From positions 67,001 to 131,000 of the forward strand of contig JAOTON010002096.1 in the NCBI GenBank assembly GCA_034440635.1: a DNA stretch of 64,000 nucleotides, in the 5' to 3' direction. Under the pieces are notes generated by a model. That model had not been told where the DNA came from and ran no database searches. It was given only the letters and a program-made list of their open reading frames with translations. This document shows, piece by piece, positions 43,417 through 55,423 of the stretch (within the stretch, counting starts at the first letter, position 1; every line of letters begins with the position of its first letter). The translations under genes and the position numbers were made by a program. The stretch is from Lepas anatifera. Taxonomy: Eukaryota; Arthropoda; Thecostraca; Lepadidae.

Positions 43417-44800
43417 AGTGATTTCATTTACCTTCGGCCCCCGGGTTGCCAGCTGTCAATAGCTGGACCCGGGGGCTGGTACAGTGCCTACGGGGGCAGG
43501 TGCGCCCGTCTCAGAGGGGCGAGAGGTACTCACACAACCCCTCCGATCAGAACGCACCCACCCCCTTGACGCCATCAGCCCAGTGTGCCGGCAGGGCCAT
43601 GAGTCGGGACGAAGCAAAACGCGGCAGCCCTAACGCAGCGGAGACTGCGGTCTACCAGGCGCGCGCAACAAGCCGGAGTCTCGCAAATCGACGGTTTCCG
43701 AAACCCCGGCCCGCGTCGCGTCCGGCAAGAGCTATCACAGTCCCCACCGCGAAGGGCGCCGCGCCGCACGCCCGAAACATAATCCCCCCTGCTCAGCTGG
43801 ACCGAGCGACAGTGCCCGTAGACACTGCCGCGTAGCTAGGCCGCCCGCGGCAGCCTACGGACGGCTTACCCCCGGTTGGATCGAGATATCTGAGCCAAAG
43901 GGGGCGTGTTGGAGCCCTCGGGACTGACCCACCCGAGGGGGACCTCAACCCCCAGGATCCCGTCAACCTCGTCGCCGGGGCTCGAGATAGGCCTCGAGTG
44001 GGCGCCTTACACCCATAAAATGCCGAAGAAGGCAAATAACTGTGGGACCAATAACTGAAGCATAAAAAGAGGAAAGGAACTAAAAATACAGCCATACACA
44101 GTATATTATTACATCAATACATCAATACACTTAAAACACATTCAAACAAAAGGAGCATTTCAGGAGCCCTACGGGCTCGCGCATCAGACACCCCCGACGC
44201 GGGGCCCCTACATGACGCCGGGGGCATTGCGCAGCTCCAGTTTAAGAATATCGGCACTGAGGTATGCGATAAAAGTACACAAAGCAGATAAAACACCGCA
44301 GCAGCAAGGACCATCTCGGAAAGTCACAGACTCCGCCACCAGAGAAAGCTCCAGGCATCACTCCAACAGTGCGGACACCATCGCCAAGCCCGCACCCGCA
44401 CCACAACCCTCGACGGCGCGCACACAGCCCACGCACGGAGCGCGCCACAGATCGTAGCCCAGCGCGGGACGCAGCGCGAGCGGACGGACGGACGAGCGAG
44501 CGAGCGAGCAGGCGGGCAGCCGGGCGGGCGGGCGAGCGGGCGGGCGGGCGGGCGGACGGACGGACGGACGGACGAGCGGGCAGGCGGGCGGACTGGTGGG
44601 CAGGCGGGCGGACTGGCCGGCCGGCCAGCTGAGTCGCGACCCGGCCGGGGCGTGAGCGAGCCCACCGGCAGGTCGGCGAGAGCTAACGGCTCCCGGCAGG
44701 CCGGGGCGGAGTCATCCGCCCCACCCGGTGGCACACCAGGGCGGCAAAGCAACCGCTCAGCGGTGGCAAGCCAGGCCCCGGCCACGCCGGAAACACTGAA
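43417..44800 (-). other. LINE Z1 5' region, GC-rich
   Basis: There is no protein-coding signal. Next to the ORF1 ATG is an inverted repeat around 43440-43475 (arms with CCCCCGGGT and ACCCGGGGG). It is unrelated in sequence to the X/Y 5'UTR. Confidence 0.5.
44478..44632 (+). repeat. GC-rich tetranucleotide microsatellite with G-run motifs
   Basis: Interleaved GGAC, GAGC and GGGC units. GGGCGGGCGGGC tracts give at least four G3 runs on the plus strand, a G-quadruplex-capable pattern. Confidence 0.7.
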
Positions 44801-45096
44801 ATGAGAGAGAAGTATGTAGTTACCAGGCGGAGGGATTAAGGGTTTTGGTTCATTGATGCTTTACCGAGACAGTTCACGGGAGAGTTCAGAGGCGCACGGT
44901 ACAAATCAATTGTTATTTAACTTAGGATTTGGACAGGGGGGGTGTCGGAGGCGTGCCTGTTAGATGCCCCTAACTGCCAGATCAGAGCTCCGCGCAAGTT
45001 ATGTGCCTGAGGTGCGATATAAAGACCCAGTGCCGAGGGTAATCAAGAGGAGGAAGAATGAAAGCTGTAACAATGTATTTGAAATTTAGGTTGAAA
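44801..45096 (-). other. Probable 3'UTR of the L2/CR1-like fragment
   Basis: It follows the RT stop on the same strand with no other signal. No TSD or tail microsatellite is clear. Confidence 0.35.
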
Positions 45097-45846
45097 TTAG
45101 TAGGAATCCAGATATAATTTTCTTGCTCCTTTTTTGAAAAACACTTTACTGGTTGGTATATCTGGAAGATTCCTTATCTTTGAGGCAACAATATTGTTCC
45201 AAGTTCGAGGGGCCGAGATAAAGAGGGAGAATTTGCGGTATACGGTGGAAGCAAAGGGTACTTGAAAGTGTTGGCTTCGCCGCGCAACTCTCCTGGCTAC
45301 ATTTACGTCGATCAGGTTTAATTGACTAGCCATTGGGGAAGGGAGAGAACCAAGCAAGAATGAATGCAAAATTTTGATTTTGCTAAATCCTACAATGTCA
45401 TGAATTTTGAGGATTTGGTACTTTCTGAAAATGGGGCTACTATGGGCAAGTCTGTCAGCGCCATCAATCATTCTGACTACTCGTTTCTGAAGTAGATGTA
45501 GTTTATGTAATCTGAAGTCATAGGTACTACCCCAAATTTGAATACCATAGCTTAGAAATGGAAGAATAAACGCGTTGTACAACAGGAGAAGGAGCCTAGA
45601 ATCCAGAATATGTTTGCAGCGATAAATAAGTCCAATGTTACGTGCAACAGTATTTTCAACGTTCTTTATATGGGTCGTCCACCTCAGATCCTCATCTATC
45701 TGCACTCCCAGGTACTTAGTTGAGAATTTTCTTTGGATAGGTGAGTCATTAATAGCAATATGTAGGTCTTGACCTCGAGTGGCTGAGAAAAGTTGGTAGG
45801 TAGATTTTCCAGTGTTAAGAGACAGAAAACAAAAAATAATCAACAA
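45097..45846 (-). pseudogene. CR1/L2-like RT C-terminal region, 5'-truncated
   Basis: The frame is open from LNTGKSTYQLFS through YLGVQIDEDLRWTTHI, ILPFLSYGIQIWGS, LQKRVVRMI and APRTWNNIVASKIRNLPD to KLYLDSY. These are the thumb and C-terminal motifs of L2/CR1-type RTs, which lack RNase H and ORF1 knuckles. The palm and endonuclease are missing. It is unrelated to families X, Y and Z. Confidence 0.75.
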
Positions 45847-45879
45847 AATAAGAAAACAAAAACAAACAGGAGCTACATA

Positions 45880-46180
45880 ATGGGAGGTGCAGGACAGATC
45901 TGACCCGATCCAATACGGTTACCGACCAGGTAACAAAGGGCCCGTAAGGCAATCATCAGCATCGCCGCGGACCTCATCACCAGAGCCACCGACGACAGAC
46001 GCCGACTCTAACCGAAGGAAGTCGGAAGAGGCGGCGGCCGTCGGAGGGCTAGAAAAGATGTATCCGCGGCGATGCGACAAAGTGCCTCCCAGGGCTGACT
46101 GGGGCCCCGGGCGCGTCACACCCCGTTGCTCCAATCTTTACTTGCCGGACGAATCCGGCAAAGGAAGATCGGTGGGCATG
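45880..46180 (-). other. GC-rich segment between the L2-like fragment and Y2
   Basis: No coding signal. It could be the displaced 5' end of Z1, or flank brought in with the L2-like insertion. It ends where Y2 RNase H resumes at about 46180. Confidence 0.35.
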
Positions 46181-48484
46181 CTACTCAGCGAGTCGGTAAA
46201 AATGACAAAATCTGTTTGGTCAGAAATATCTAAAAGGCACAGAGCTTTGTCAATAGCAGTCAGTTCTGCTGTGAAAACAGAAGCGAGAGGGGGAAGCAAA
46301 AATGTCCGAGAAGTTGTGCCGTTAACGAACGAACAACCTACCCCAGTGTCAGTCTTCGACCCATCTGTATAGAACATTGCATGTCGATGATATTGTGAAA
46401 TATGCTCAAGAGTTAGAGCCTTCAATTCTTGGGGACTCATTTCCGATTTAGCACTTTGGGCGAGAGTCGTGTCCGTTGCTTGTGGGAGTATTTCCCAGGG
46501 AGGCATCTCTGATGGTTCGACGCGGGCAATGATTCGCTTTGTCACGGCACATTCCACGGCAAAATTCCGGGCTCTGACACCTAATGGGAGGCCTTCACTA
46601 ACGCCGTCAAATAGGCGGATCAGTTGGCGCGAGAAAACAGCACTATACGTCGGGTGGTTCGGAAACTGCGCTAATTTATATACATATCTCTGCCCGAGAA
46701 GTCGTCGCCGCATGGCTAACGGCGGTTCATTCGCTTCCACGAGCAGACTAGATACCGGAGTGGTGCGGAACGCACCTGTGAAAATCCGAATAGCACTGTG
46801 GTGGATCATGTTGAGGCAACGCTTTACGGGTTCGTTTGCTGAATCATAAACAAAGCAAGCGTAGTCGATCTTGGACCTAATAAGAGCTCTGTAGAGGATG
46901 AGTAATGTTTTACGATCAGCCCCATATGATGTCCGAGAAACGCATTTGAGACAGTTCAAGGACTTGAAACACCTATCACGCAGGTTCTGTAAGTGAGCGT
47001 GATACGTTAAACGTTTGTCGAATATGATACCAAGGAACATAGCTGATGTCTGGAATGGAATAGGGCTACCTTTCAATGTTATGTTCGGTTCTGGGCACAA
47101 ACGACGCTTGCGGCAAAAATGTACGCCTACTGTTTTAGAAGTTGAGAAGCACAGACCGTTTTGAGAAGACCATCGATCCAAGCTATTTACAGCGAGCTGA
47201 AGCTGGCGAGAGAGTGAGAACGAACCAGACGCCGTTGTCCAGATCCCAATATCATCCACGAACAGAGAACACTTTATCGTCGGAGGTATAGCGGCAGTAG
47301 CATCATTGATAGCTAAAGCGAAGAGCCCAATACTGAGGACGCTCCCCTGAGGGATGCCGTCCTCCTGGAAGAACAAATTAGAATATGTGCCACCAACTCT
47401 AACCCTAAATGTTCGCTCAGTCAAGAAGTTATTAATGAAAAATCCCATCTGGCCGCGAATTCCACACTGGAAGGCCTTTAAAACAACGCCGTGTCGCCAC
47501 ACAGTGTCATATGCCGAAACTACGTCAAAGAATACAGCACCGACATGACGTCTTTCCTTGAGAGCGCAGCGAATAGAAGTGTCTAAGGAGACAGATGATC
47601 AGACTTCTTCCTTTGCGAAAGCCACACTGGTCATTGTTTAAAATGCCACGACTTTCTAAAAACCACGTAAACCGAACGTTGACCATCTTTTCAAACAGCT
47701 TACACAGACAGGATGTCAGAGAGATGGGACGAAAATGAGCCGGGTCAGATCCTTCTTTACCCGGTTTCAAAAGCGGCACTATGATGGCGTTTCGCCACTC
47801 GGTAGGAAATTCACCACTTTCCCACAAGGAGTTGAATGATGTCAACAGGGCATCCAGCGTGCACTGAGGAAGACATTTCAACACATCGTTATGGATGAAG
47901 TCAGGCCCCTCCGCTACGCTGCGTAGGCTCCCTATCCCTGACATGAGTTCTATTAGGGAAAAAGGCGAGTTATATGAAAGATTAACTGTTGTCTTGAAGT
48001 CAACTGGTCTTTGTTCCGACAGGACTTTAAGCCGCATTAACTGTGAATCCTCTCTTCTGGACTTGCAGCGCTCAGCAAAACCATTTCCAAGAGCGTTCGC
48101 TACCTCATCTGTGTCAGAAATTTCTCTGCCTCCAATGTTTAGCACAGGAAGAGGGGTTGACACAAACCTCCCTTCTATGCGTCTGATTTGGGAGAATACC
48201 TGTGTGAGTGGAGTTGTTCTGTTCAGCCTCCCAACAAAGTCACACCACGACTTTCTCTTTGCTAGACGGATGGTTTGTCTGCAAATCGCTCGCGCTCGCC
48301 TTAACTCAATTAAGTGGGATTGTGTGGAGTTACTCTTGAAACGCCTGTAAGCCCTCCGGCGAGAACGGATCGCATTACGGCACTCGTCTGTCCACCAAGG
48401 TACCGGGGGCGGCGCTGTTTGCTAGACGTTCTGGGAATGGACGCGTGGGCCGCATTTAAGAGAAGTGTAGAAAACTGCTCAATT
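46180..48484 (-). pseudogene. LINE Y2 ORF2, RT and RNase H N-part
   Basis: Frames at 46180-47502, 47525-48163 and onward carry LSYNSPFSLIELMSGIGSL, FRPISLTSCLCKLFEKMVN, CGFRKGRS, GIPQGSVLSIGLF, LFVDDIGIWTTA and FLGIIFDKRLTYHAHL. RNase H follows: FYTDGSKTDTGVGCSFV, FTAELTAIDKAL and IFTDSLSSM. It breaks near 47510-47530 and 48163. It ends in the linker, where X3 inserted at 48485-48499. Confidence 0.8.
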
Positions 48485-48522
48485 GTGAGCACCTCCGCAT
48501 CATCATCATTGTTGGGGTTTTT

Positions 48523-48554
48523 GGGCGCACCGACAGCTGGGTCATATGGCGCCC
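48523..48554 (-). other. 3' hairpin tail of LINE X3
   Basis: GGGCGC/GCGCCC with loop ATATGACCC, then AAAAACCCC and an ATG-type microsatellite. Confidence 0.8.
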
Positions 48555-48690
48555 ATAACATTAAATGAAGTACTGTGAGGGCTGCAACAGGTCAGGTGCT
48601 AATAAAAAGGAGGTTTATACGTAAAAAGTACTAACCCTGTGGTGTTACCATTTGTGTGTGTCTGCTACAGAAATGAAGTGAGAAAAAAAA

Positions 48691-51600
48691 CTACGAGGGT
48701 GAATAAATGACATTGAATGCGATACTCTTTAAAAAAGCCGATATTGTTGCCACATCGACTGACGGCGACTCACCAATAAGGGACCAGAGTGAAAAATCTG
48801 CGGGGAAGTGAGCCCTCCTCTCAATCTCAAAGTCCCGGCAGTCAGTGAGAACATGCTTAACAGAGAGGTGTTCCCCACATCGCGGGCACTCCGGTGGCTC
48901 CTCTCCTCTCAGAAGGAACGAGTGAGTGGAGTGAGTGTGTCCTATACGCAATCTGGCTAAAACAACCTCGTCCGTTCTGCACCTGGCATTGGCCGATGAC
49001 CACGCGCCGATCCTGGGCTTCATAAGGCGCAATTTGGAGCCCTTGGGATCATTGTCCCATCTCCGTTGCCAAGACTCGAATGCATACTGCCTGATGGCAG
49101 GGAAACAGTCAGAGTAAGGCACTTTTATTCCTGACGGCACGATACCCCGTGACGCATCCTTCGCCGCAGTGTCACATTGCTCATTGCCAGGCACTCCCAC
49201 GTGGCTGGGCACCCATGCCAGTGTTAATTGTTTTTGTTGGCAGTGTGCTCTGTGCATCTTATTCCGAATAAGTTCCAGAATATATGACGATGAGGGGTGA
49301 AAATCAAATGATGTTAGTGCTTGCAAAGACGACAATGAGTCAGTAAATACAACGTATTTGCGTCTCCTCGACCGTAACACCTGGTCTAAAACTCGGAAGA
49401 TAGCGTAAAGTTCAGCAGTAAAAACTGATGCTGTCACAGGGAGTGTATAACGTTGTTCAATTCCATCACTTACATACGCACATCCGACACCGCTCTCCGT
49501 CTTAGATCCGTCTGTATAATATATCTCAAAACCTGAATACATGTCATTTACGTGTTCCCAGAAAATCTGCCGGACCGCAACAGGCGGCAGATTCTTGGTC
49601 TTAACAAGCAAACTGGTGTCCACCTGAGGCTCTGGGAGAGTCCATGGTTCTAATAAGGGATTCTGGAAAGTCTCAACCTGTTCACAGTCAACTCCTGCTT
49701 CCCTCAGCCACGCTCCAATTCTGAGACCAGGGTGTCTGTTTCGGGATAGATTTTCTTCCGAGTGTCTGATGTCATCAGAGAATAGCTTACTGTATGTTGG
49801 ATGGTTTGGAGACTGTTTTATTTTTAGAGCGTATTTCATCGCAAGGACACGACGTCGCAAGTCTAACGGCATCTCGTTTGCCTCGACGAGTATGCTGGCG
49901 GTAGGCGATGTGCGGAATGCACCGATGATAATTCGAATGGCATGGTGATGAATGGTATTTAGCATAGATTTTGCTGTCTCTGTGGCTGAATCGTATACCA
50001 TGCAGCCATATTCAATTTTTGATCGGATTAGCGATCGGTACAACATCAAAAGTGTTTTTCTGTCTGCGCCATACTTTAACTTAGTTATAACCTTCAGAAT
50101 GTTCAGATCCTTGAAGCACCTTTCCCTTACAACCTTAAAGTGGTTTATATAAGTCAACTTAGAGTCAAAAGTCAGGCCCAGGAACCGTGCATGTGCGACT
50201 ACCTGGATTCTTTCTCCATACATAGTTAATGTGGGATCATCACACGGACTGCGTCTGCGGCAAAAATGTATACATTTCGTTTTTGTCGTTGAGAATTGTA
50301 GACCATTTTTGGAGCTCCACCGCTGCAACTTTGTGAGTCCGAGCTGTAGCTGCCTTTCTGCAGCGGCTGTGGACGACGCCGTTACCCACATGCTGAAATC
50401 GTCTACGAATAGAGCTGTGTTGATATTACGTGGTAGGTTATGTGATATGTCGTTGATTGCGATAGCGAACATGGTCACAGAGATCACGCTACCTTGGGCC
50501 GTTCCGCTTCCCTGCGCTCGCTCCTCTGACTGCACGCTACCTATCCTGAATCTAAACCGACGGCTTCGCATGAAATTTGAGAGAAACCAGCCCATATGAC
50601 CCCGTATGCCCAATCCGAACACCTTTTTCAGGATGCCATGCCTCCATACCGAATCATAGGCCTGCTTTACGTCGTAGAAAATAGCTATTGTGTGTTGTTT
50701 TTCAGAGAACCCTTTACGGATATCAGCATCGAGAGAAAGAAGACGGTCGACAGTACTTCTGCCTCGGCGAAAACCACACTGGACGTTCGAAAGCAGTTGA
50801 TTGGTCTCCAAGAACCACACGAGCCTAGTATTAACCATTCTTTCAAGCAGCTTACACACACAGGAGGTGAGAGATATCGGGCGAAAGTCATCAGGAGACA
50901 CTCCTGGCTTTCCTGGCTTAAGGATTGGTATTATGGTGGCCTCGCGCCACTGGTCTGGGAAGTCATCCTGCGTCCATATATAGTTAAATATGTCAAGCAG
51001 TGATACAAGAGAGCAGTCAGGGGCGTGCCGCAACATCTCGTAGGTAATTGTGTCAGGTCCCGGAGATACGTTTTTTGTATTGTTTAGTGCAGCCCGGAGT
51101 TCACGCATTGAAAAAGGAATATTGTATGTAGCCGAGCTGTCGTTACCAAAATTAATCGGTGTTCTCTCTTCTCGCTCCCGAAAGCGAACAAACTCGAGAT
51201 CCTGGGACTCCCTGCTACATCTTGCCTCGAATGCTGCAGCCATACGGTCAGCCACTGCCTGTGGATTGCTAATTTTGACGCCGTTTTCCTCTAATACTGT
51301 GGCAGGTGTTGATCGATGCTTTCCTTGTATACTTTGAATACGAGACCAGACCTGTGTAGATGGAGTAAAACGGTTGATTGTATTGACATATGCCACCCAC
51401 CATCTCCTTTTAGAGTTAACAACTATACGTCGCGCCAACGCTCTCGCGCGCCTAAACGTTATTATGTTAGGCGTCGTTGTGTGTCTTTTAAGTACTCTGT
51501 AAGCCCGTTTCCTTTCTAAAATCGCTTGTCGGCATTCGTGGTTCCACCAGGGGACAGGAGTTCGTTTGGGTTTGCCGGAAGTCATTGGGATAAAACGTTT

Positions 51601-52409
51601 GGCTGCTGAGAGAATCATGTCATTAAAATGCTTTACTGCTGCCGTTGCCGAACCCTCAGCACTTACATCCAAGGGGCCACATGCGCCCCGGAAGCCCTCC
51701 CAGTCAGCCCTTCGGAGGTTCCACCGGGATGGCAGAACCAGCGGTGCAGCCGACCGGGCTGAACGGATGTTTATTGGAAAGTGGTCACTCCCATGGAGGT
51801 CTTCAAGGGTGCACCAGCTGAGCTGGGTAAAGAGTGAAGGTGAGCAGACAGAGAGGTCTATAGCCGAGAGCGATCCAGAAGGCAGGGTAAAGTGAGTGGG
51901 ACGACCAGTGTTCAGCAGGCAGAGAGAGTTGAGATGGAGGAAACGTTCCACTGTTCGGCCTCGGGGACACGAGCGGTCCGAGGACGCTCCCCATGATGGG
52001 TTGTGAGCATTAAAGTCGCCCAATAGAACAAAAGGGGTTGGCAGTTGGTCAACAAGAGCATTAAGACTATGCAGATCAATGTTGCCACCAGGGGGAGGTA
52101 AATAGAACAAACTGTGATTTTCACAAATCCTAAATCTACCCGGGCGGCCACTGCCTGCAGAACCGTGTTCAAGCGAACAGGGAAGCACGGGGTGCAGTGG
52201 TGAACTGCCACCATAACACCACCGTAGGCAATGGTGCTACTGAAAACGTCCTTTCTGAACGTCTGGAACTGTCGCAGGTTAAAAAGGCTTCCAGGCGACA
52301 GTTTTGTCTCTTGAAGGCAAAGCACACTAGGGTTATACTGTGATATAATGTGTTGCAGGTCAGAAAGATTCGCGCGAATACCACGGCAGTTCCACTGAAC
52401 AATAGTCAT
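48691..52409 (-). pseudogene. LINE X3 ORF2 (endonuclease-RT-RNase H), one frameshift
   Basis: It starts at the ATG at 52409 (MTIVQWNCRGIRANLSDLQ). A one-base loss in a G-run near 52091 (the PPGG block of the endonuclease) breaks it; from there it is open to the stop at 48691. Motifs: LLGDFNAHN, GSDHFPINI, FRPISLTSCVCKLLERMVN, CGFRRGRSTVDRL, FYDVKQAYDSVWRHGIL, GTAQGSVIS, LFVDDFSMWV, YYTDGSKTESGVGCAYV, FTDSLSSLQAL, WVPSHVGVPGNEQCDTAA and finger CPRCGEHLSVKHVLTDC. Apart from this one base it looks complete. Confidence 0.9.
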
Positions 52410-54128
52410 TTAAATAAAGGGAAACGGGCTTAGTGAGTAAAAGAAAAAGAACTGGCCTACGGTAACTGACCCTAGCCCTTCCAAGGGGGGCCGGAACCCC
52501 CCGTATGGCCCTCTGGCTAGTCCCACGTTTGAACCACCCAGCCGGTTGCGAACCGGTCCGCGGCCTCGCCCGCTTTCGGTGGAATTACCGCGGGCGCGCG
52601 AGGTCTGGGGCTGGCTGAGAGGACTGCCCGCCGGACGTTTTGTCGGAGACCTACCGCGCGGCACTTCCTCAAAATTTTTTCGCATTGTTGCGACAGTGGA
52701 CGAGGCAGTGTCGGTAGGAAGCTGTGCTGGCTGCGTCTCGGTACCCGAAACGGGTGGTGGCTGTGGCGCTGCAGCAGCGCCGCCAACGGGTGGAATGACA
52801 GGGGACGGCGGGCGGCGCCCTCCCGCGGGAGAGGCTTTTCCCCCTCGTCCCACGACTACCCATCCCTCTGAAACCGGCGGGAATCCACCGGGAGGCGCAC
52901 CAGGTGTTGGTGCAGAGTCACCGGCACCAGGAGACGGCTGGTGCTTAGGGGCGGTGACAGACCCCTTTCCCCCATCCCTGGCAGGGGCCGAATGAGGAGA
53001 GACAGAAGCGGGGGCGATGACCTGCCCCTCACCCCCCACGGAGGGGCGCGCGGAGGAGGTGCCGCCGTCGGCTCAGGAGCCGGGGCGGCGGGCCGGCGTG
53101 AAAACACCAGCCCCATCCTCCCTGCCAGGCGAACAAAGTCCGCCACGGTTAGGGAGCGGATGACCTCCTCCGCGGTCATCCTTGGGGTGTTTGGTATACC
53201 TGTAGAGGCTACCTGTGCGAAACTTTTCCGCGGGTGGGACGCCTCGTATGCGTCCCGTGCCTCACGAAAACTGATACGTTGTGTGGTCTTTATAGATAGT
53301 ATTTCTTTTTCTCGGAGAAACTCTGGGCATGATCGGTCTGTTACCTGGTGGCAACCCCCACAGTTTGCACATTTCAATGCTTCGGCATCACACTCAGTGG
53401 TGCTGTGGTGTAACGATGAACACTTCCCACATACACCTTTACCTTTGCAGAATCGGGCACTGTGTCCATATTTCTGGCACGTAAAGCATCGCATGGGGCT
53501 TGGCACGAAGGGCCTCACCCCGACTCTTGAATATCCAACAAAGATGTGATTCGGTAACTCTTCTGTGTCAAACGTAAGTATAACAGTGTCAGTGTCGAGC
53601 ATAGCATCTCCACTTTTCCTACGAATCCTCCGCACCTCCACCACTCCGAGTTCCTCAAGTCCTTCAACAATCTCTTCCTCAGACAGCCCCCTTAGTTCCT
53701 GACTATTCACCACGCCTTTCTTAAAGTTCTTAGTTCTGTGTGCCTCTACTGAAATGTTGATTTTACATGTCTTTTTCGATCCCGAGTCCTTCCTCGTGAA
53801 CGTCAGTTCCGTCACGGAGAGTGCACGCTCGGCATCCTCGGTTCGCGCAAACTCAACTTCCAACGATCCGTCACGTAACTTGTCACATCTCACGACCTTG
53901 CCCAGACGATCTAGTGCTTCCTTTCGCTTAAATGGTGACAGTGCTGCAAGGGATGAGGATGTATCCAGTCCCCTCATTACCAAAACGCGAGGACAGGAAG
54001 GCTGGCTCATCGTCTTTTGCGGTTTGGGCGCAGGTGTCTGCATGGTCCCTTCCCCTCTAGGGGGGTTGAGAGGTGTCTACCTCCAGTGGAGGGTGCGGAG
54101 AGGGATTTGTGGTGCGTGTGGTATCCAT
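52410..54128 (-). pseudogene. LINE X3 ORF1, one or two frameshifts
   Basis: The ATG at 54128. Same layout as X2: LSPFKRKEALDRLGKVVRC, knuckles CFTCQKYGHSARFC, CGKCSSLHHSTTEC and CANCGGC, MTAEEVIRSLTVADFVRLAG, and the Ser/Pro-rich tail. A G-run near 53041 is one base shorter than in X2 and shifts the frame. The C-run that breaks X2 is correct here, so the two copies fail at different homopolymers. Confidence 0.85.
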
Positions 54129-55159
54129 GAGAGTATGATTAATTTCGGCCAGCCACGTGCGCCCCCTTCCAACGAGGGTGCTACGAGGCGAGACGACGCA
54201 CGGGCTGGCTATACGGGGGGAGACGCCGCCGTTACAGAGGGGGAGAGAGACTCACCAAACCCCCACTGCCCCGACGACGGTCCCCCCTTGCACCTAGCCT
54301 GGACGACCCCGGGCGGGGCGCGGACACCCCTCCCTCCCCGGGTGAAGTCGGGACCTCACCCAAGGAGGGAGGGGCAGCCGCGCCCCACCAAAGGCCGACA
54401 GACTTTTACAATGCTGCTACTCTTGTCGATGCCTTCAAGAGTTCCCCGCCCTTGCGGAAATCCAGACCAAAGTAGAGTGTTGCTAGAGGCACACGAACCA
54501 TAACAGCGCCTACCTCAGCTCAGCTACCAGGACTCCTTCATCCCGGGGTACGGGTCGGTGCGCAGCTCACCTTAAAAAGACAGGCGCCCCCACACGGCCT
54601 CATCGGAGCAGGCGACTACCACCTGCTCGTCACAACTGATTCCCGGCTGGTCCGAGAGAAGCGAGCCCCCGGCCTGCAGGGCCGGCGATTAGAGGGATCC
54701 AATCGTCAGCCACACGAGCCGGAGGCCCACATACACCCAGACCATCCGGGAATCATAGGCACGTGCGGGGACGCCCATGACACTGGGAAAAAGTGGGTAA
54801 CTGGGAAGTTATGGGTTGGAAAAGGAATAGGGTCGGTCTGCGCTGTCCAGCCCAGCCGCGCGCCACACGCGACCGAGATGTCCACACTCAAGACGAGCAA
54901 GAGTGCACACATCCCCGCCACCCACGGAGACACGCCGGGCCAGACATCGCAGACAGTGGATAGGAGGGGTATTTAGGAGTGGACAGAAAGGATACGGATG
55001 GAAAGGCATGGATACACAAGGAAATAAGGAAAGAAGAGGAAAAGGAACAAGGAGTTGGTGGGATTTGAATTTAGGAAGGGCATGAAAGGATGAGGATGGC
55101 AGTTTCGATTTGGCCTCTCGCCCGAAGGCGGCGGGCGAAACCCATCCTGCCAACTGGGG
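54129..55159 (-). other. LINE X3 5'UTR, truncated by about 95 bp
   Basis: The same module as in X4, and closest to it. It lacks the terminal CCCCGCAGGGG segment. Confidence 0.85.
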
Positions 55160-55174
55160 GTGAGCACCTCCGCA

Positions 55175-55365
55175 CTTGAGATGCTCTCAAATGAGCTCTC
55201 CAGCAAAGACCGAAATTTTGGCATATCTGCCTTCCGGAAGTTCCATCGTTGAGGCCTTTTTCCGAGTAATGCCGCGTTTTCACAAGCTAGAAAGATAGGA
55301 AAATGATCGCTACCCATTGGGTCGCCGCCCACAGACCAATCAAAGAGGCTTCTCAACTGTGGACT
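55175..55365 (-). pseudogene. LINE Y2 ORF2, endonuclease C-part block
   Basis: A short block between X3 and X4. It reads LFDWSVGGDPMGSDHFPIFL, with the catalytic SDHFP, and RPQRWNFRKADMPKFRSLL, matching Y1 near 18850-18960. It ends with the X4 TSD. Confidence 0.8.
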
Positions 55366-55390
55366 CATCATCATCATGTTTGGGGTTTTG

Positions 55391-55423
55391 GGGCGCACCG
55401 ACAGCCCAGGTCATATGGCGCCC
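55391..55423 (-). other. 3' hairpin tail of LINE X4
   Basis: GGGCGC/GCGCCC with loop ATATGACCT, then CAAAACCCC and an ATG-type tail of four repeats. Confidence 0.8.

Larger units (their letters stand above)
41106..44800 (-). mobile_element. LINE Z1: ORF1-only LINE with the shared 3' tail
   Basis: It carries an AAC-type tail (plus-strand TTGTTGTTGTTG), the shared hairpin (41137-41168), a 3'UTR of about 125 bp, one intact ORF1 (41293-43416) and a GC-rich 5' region. No endonuclease or RT lies between the ORF1 stop and the tail. It is inserted into the RNase H of Y2. A TSD is not recognisable, and the 5' boundary is uncertain (44800, or up to 46180 if the 45890-46180 segment belongs to it). Confidence 0.7.
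48500..55159 (-). mobile_element. LINE X3, nearly full-length, inserted in Y2
   Basis: The TSD is GTGAGCACCTCCGCA (48485-48499 and 55160-55174). The tail is TCATCATCAT-type with the shared hairpin (48523-48554), then ORF2 (48691-52409), ORF1 (to 54128) and a 5'UTR lacking about the first 95 bp of the module (it starts at sense CCCCAGTTGGCAGG). The Y2 linker and endonuclease sequence continues across the insertion. The sequence is close to the 5' donor of chimeric X2. Confidence 0.9.

Noticed and set aside
44369..44785. Arg/Gly/Ala/Pro-rich frames around 44400-44780 on both strands
   Set aside because: They arise from the GC microsatellite.
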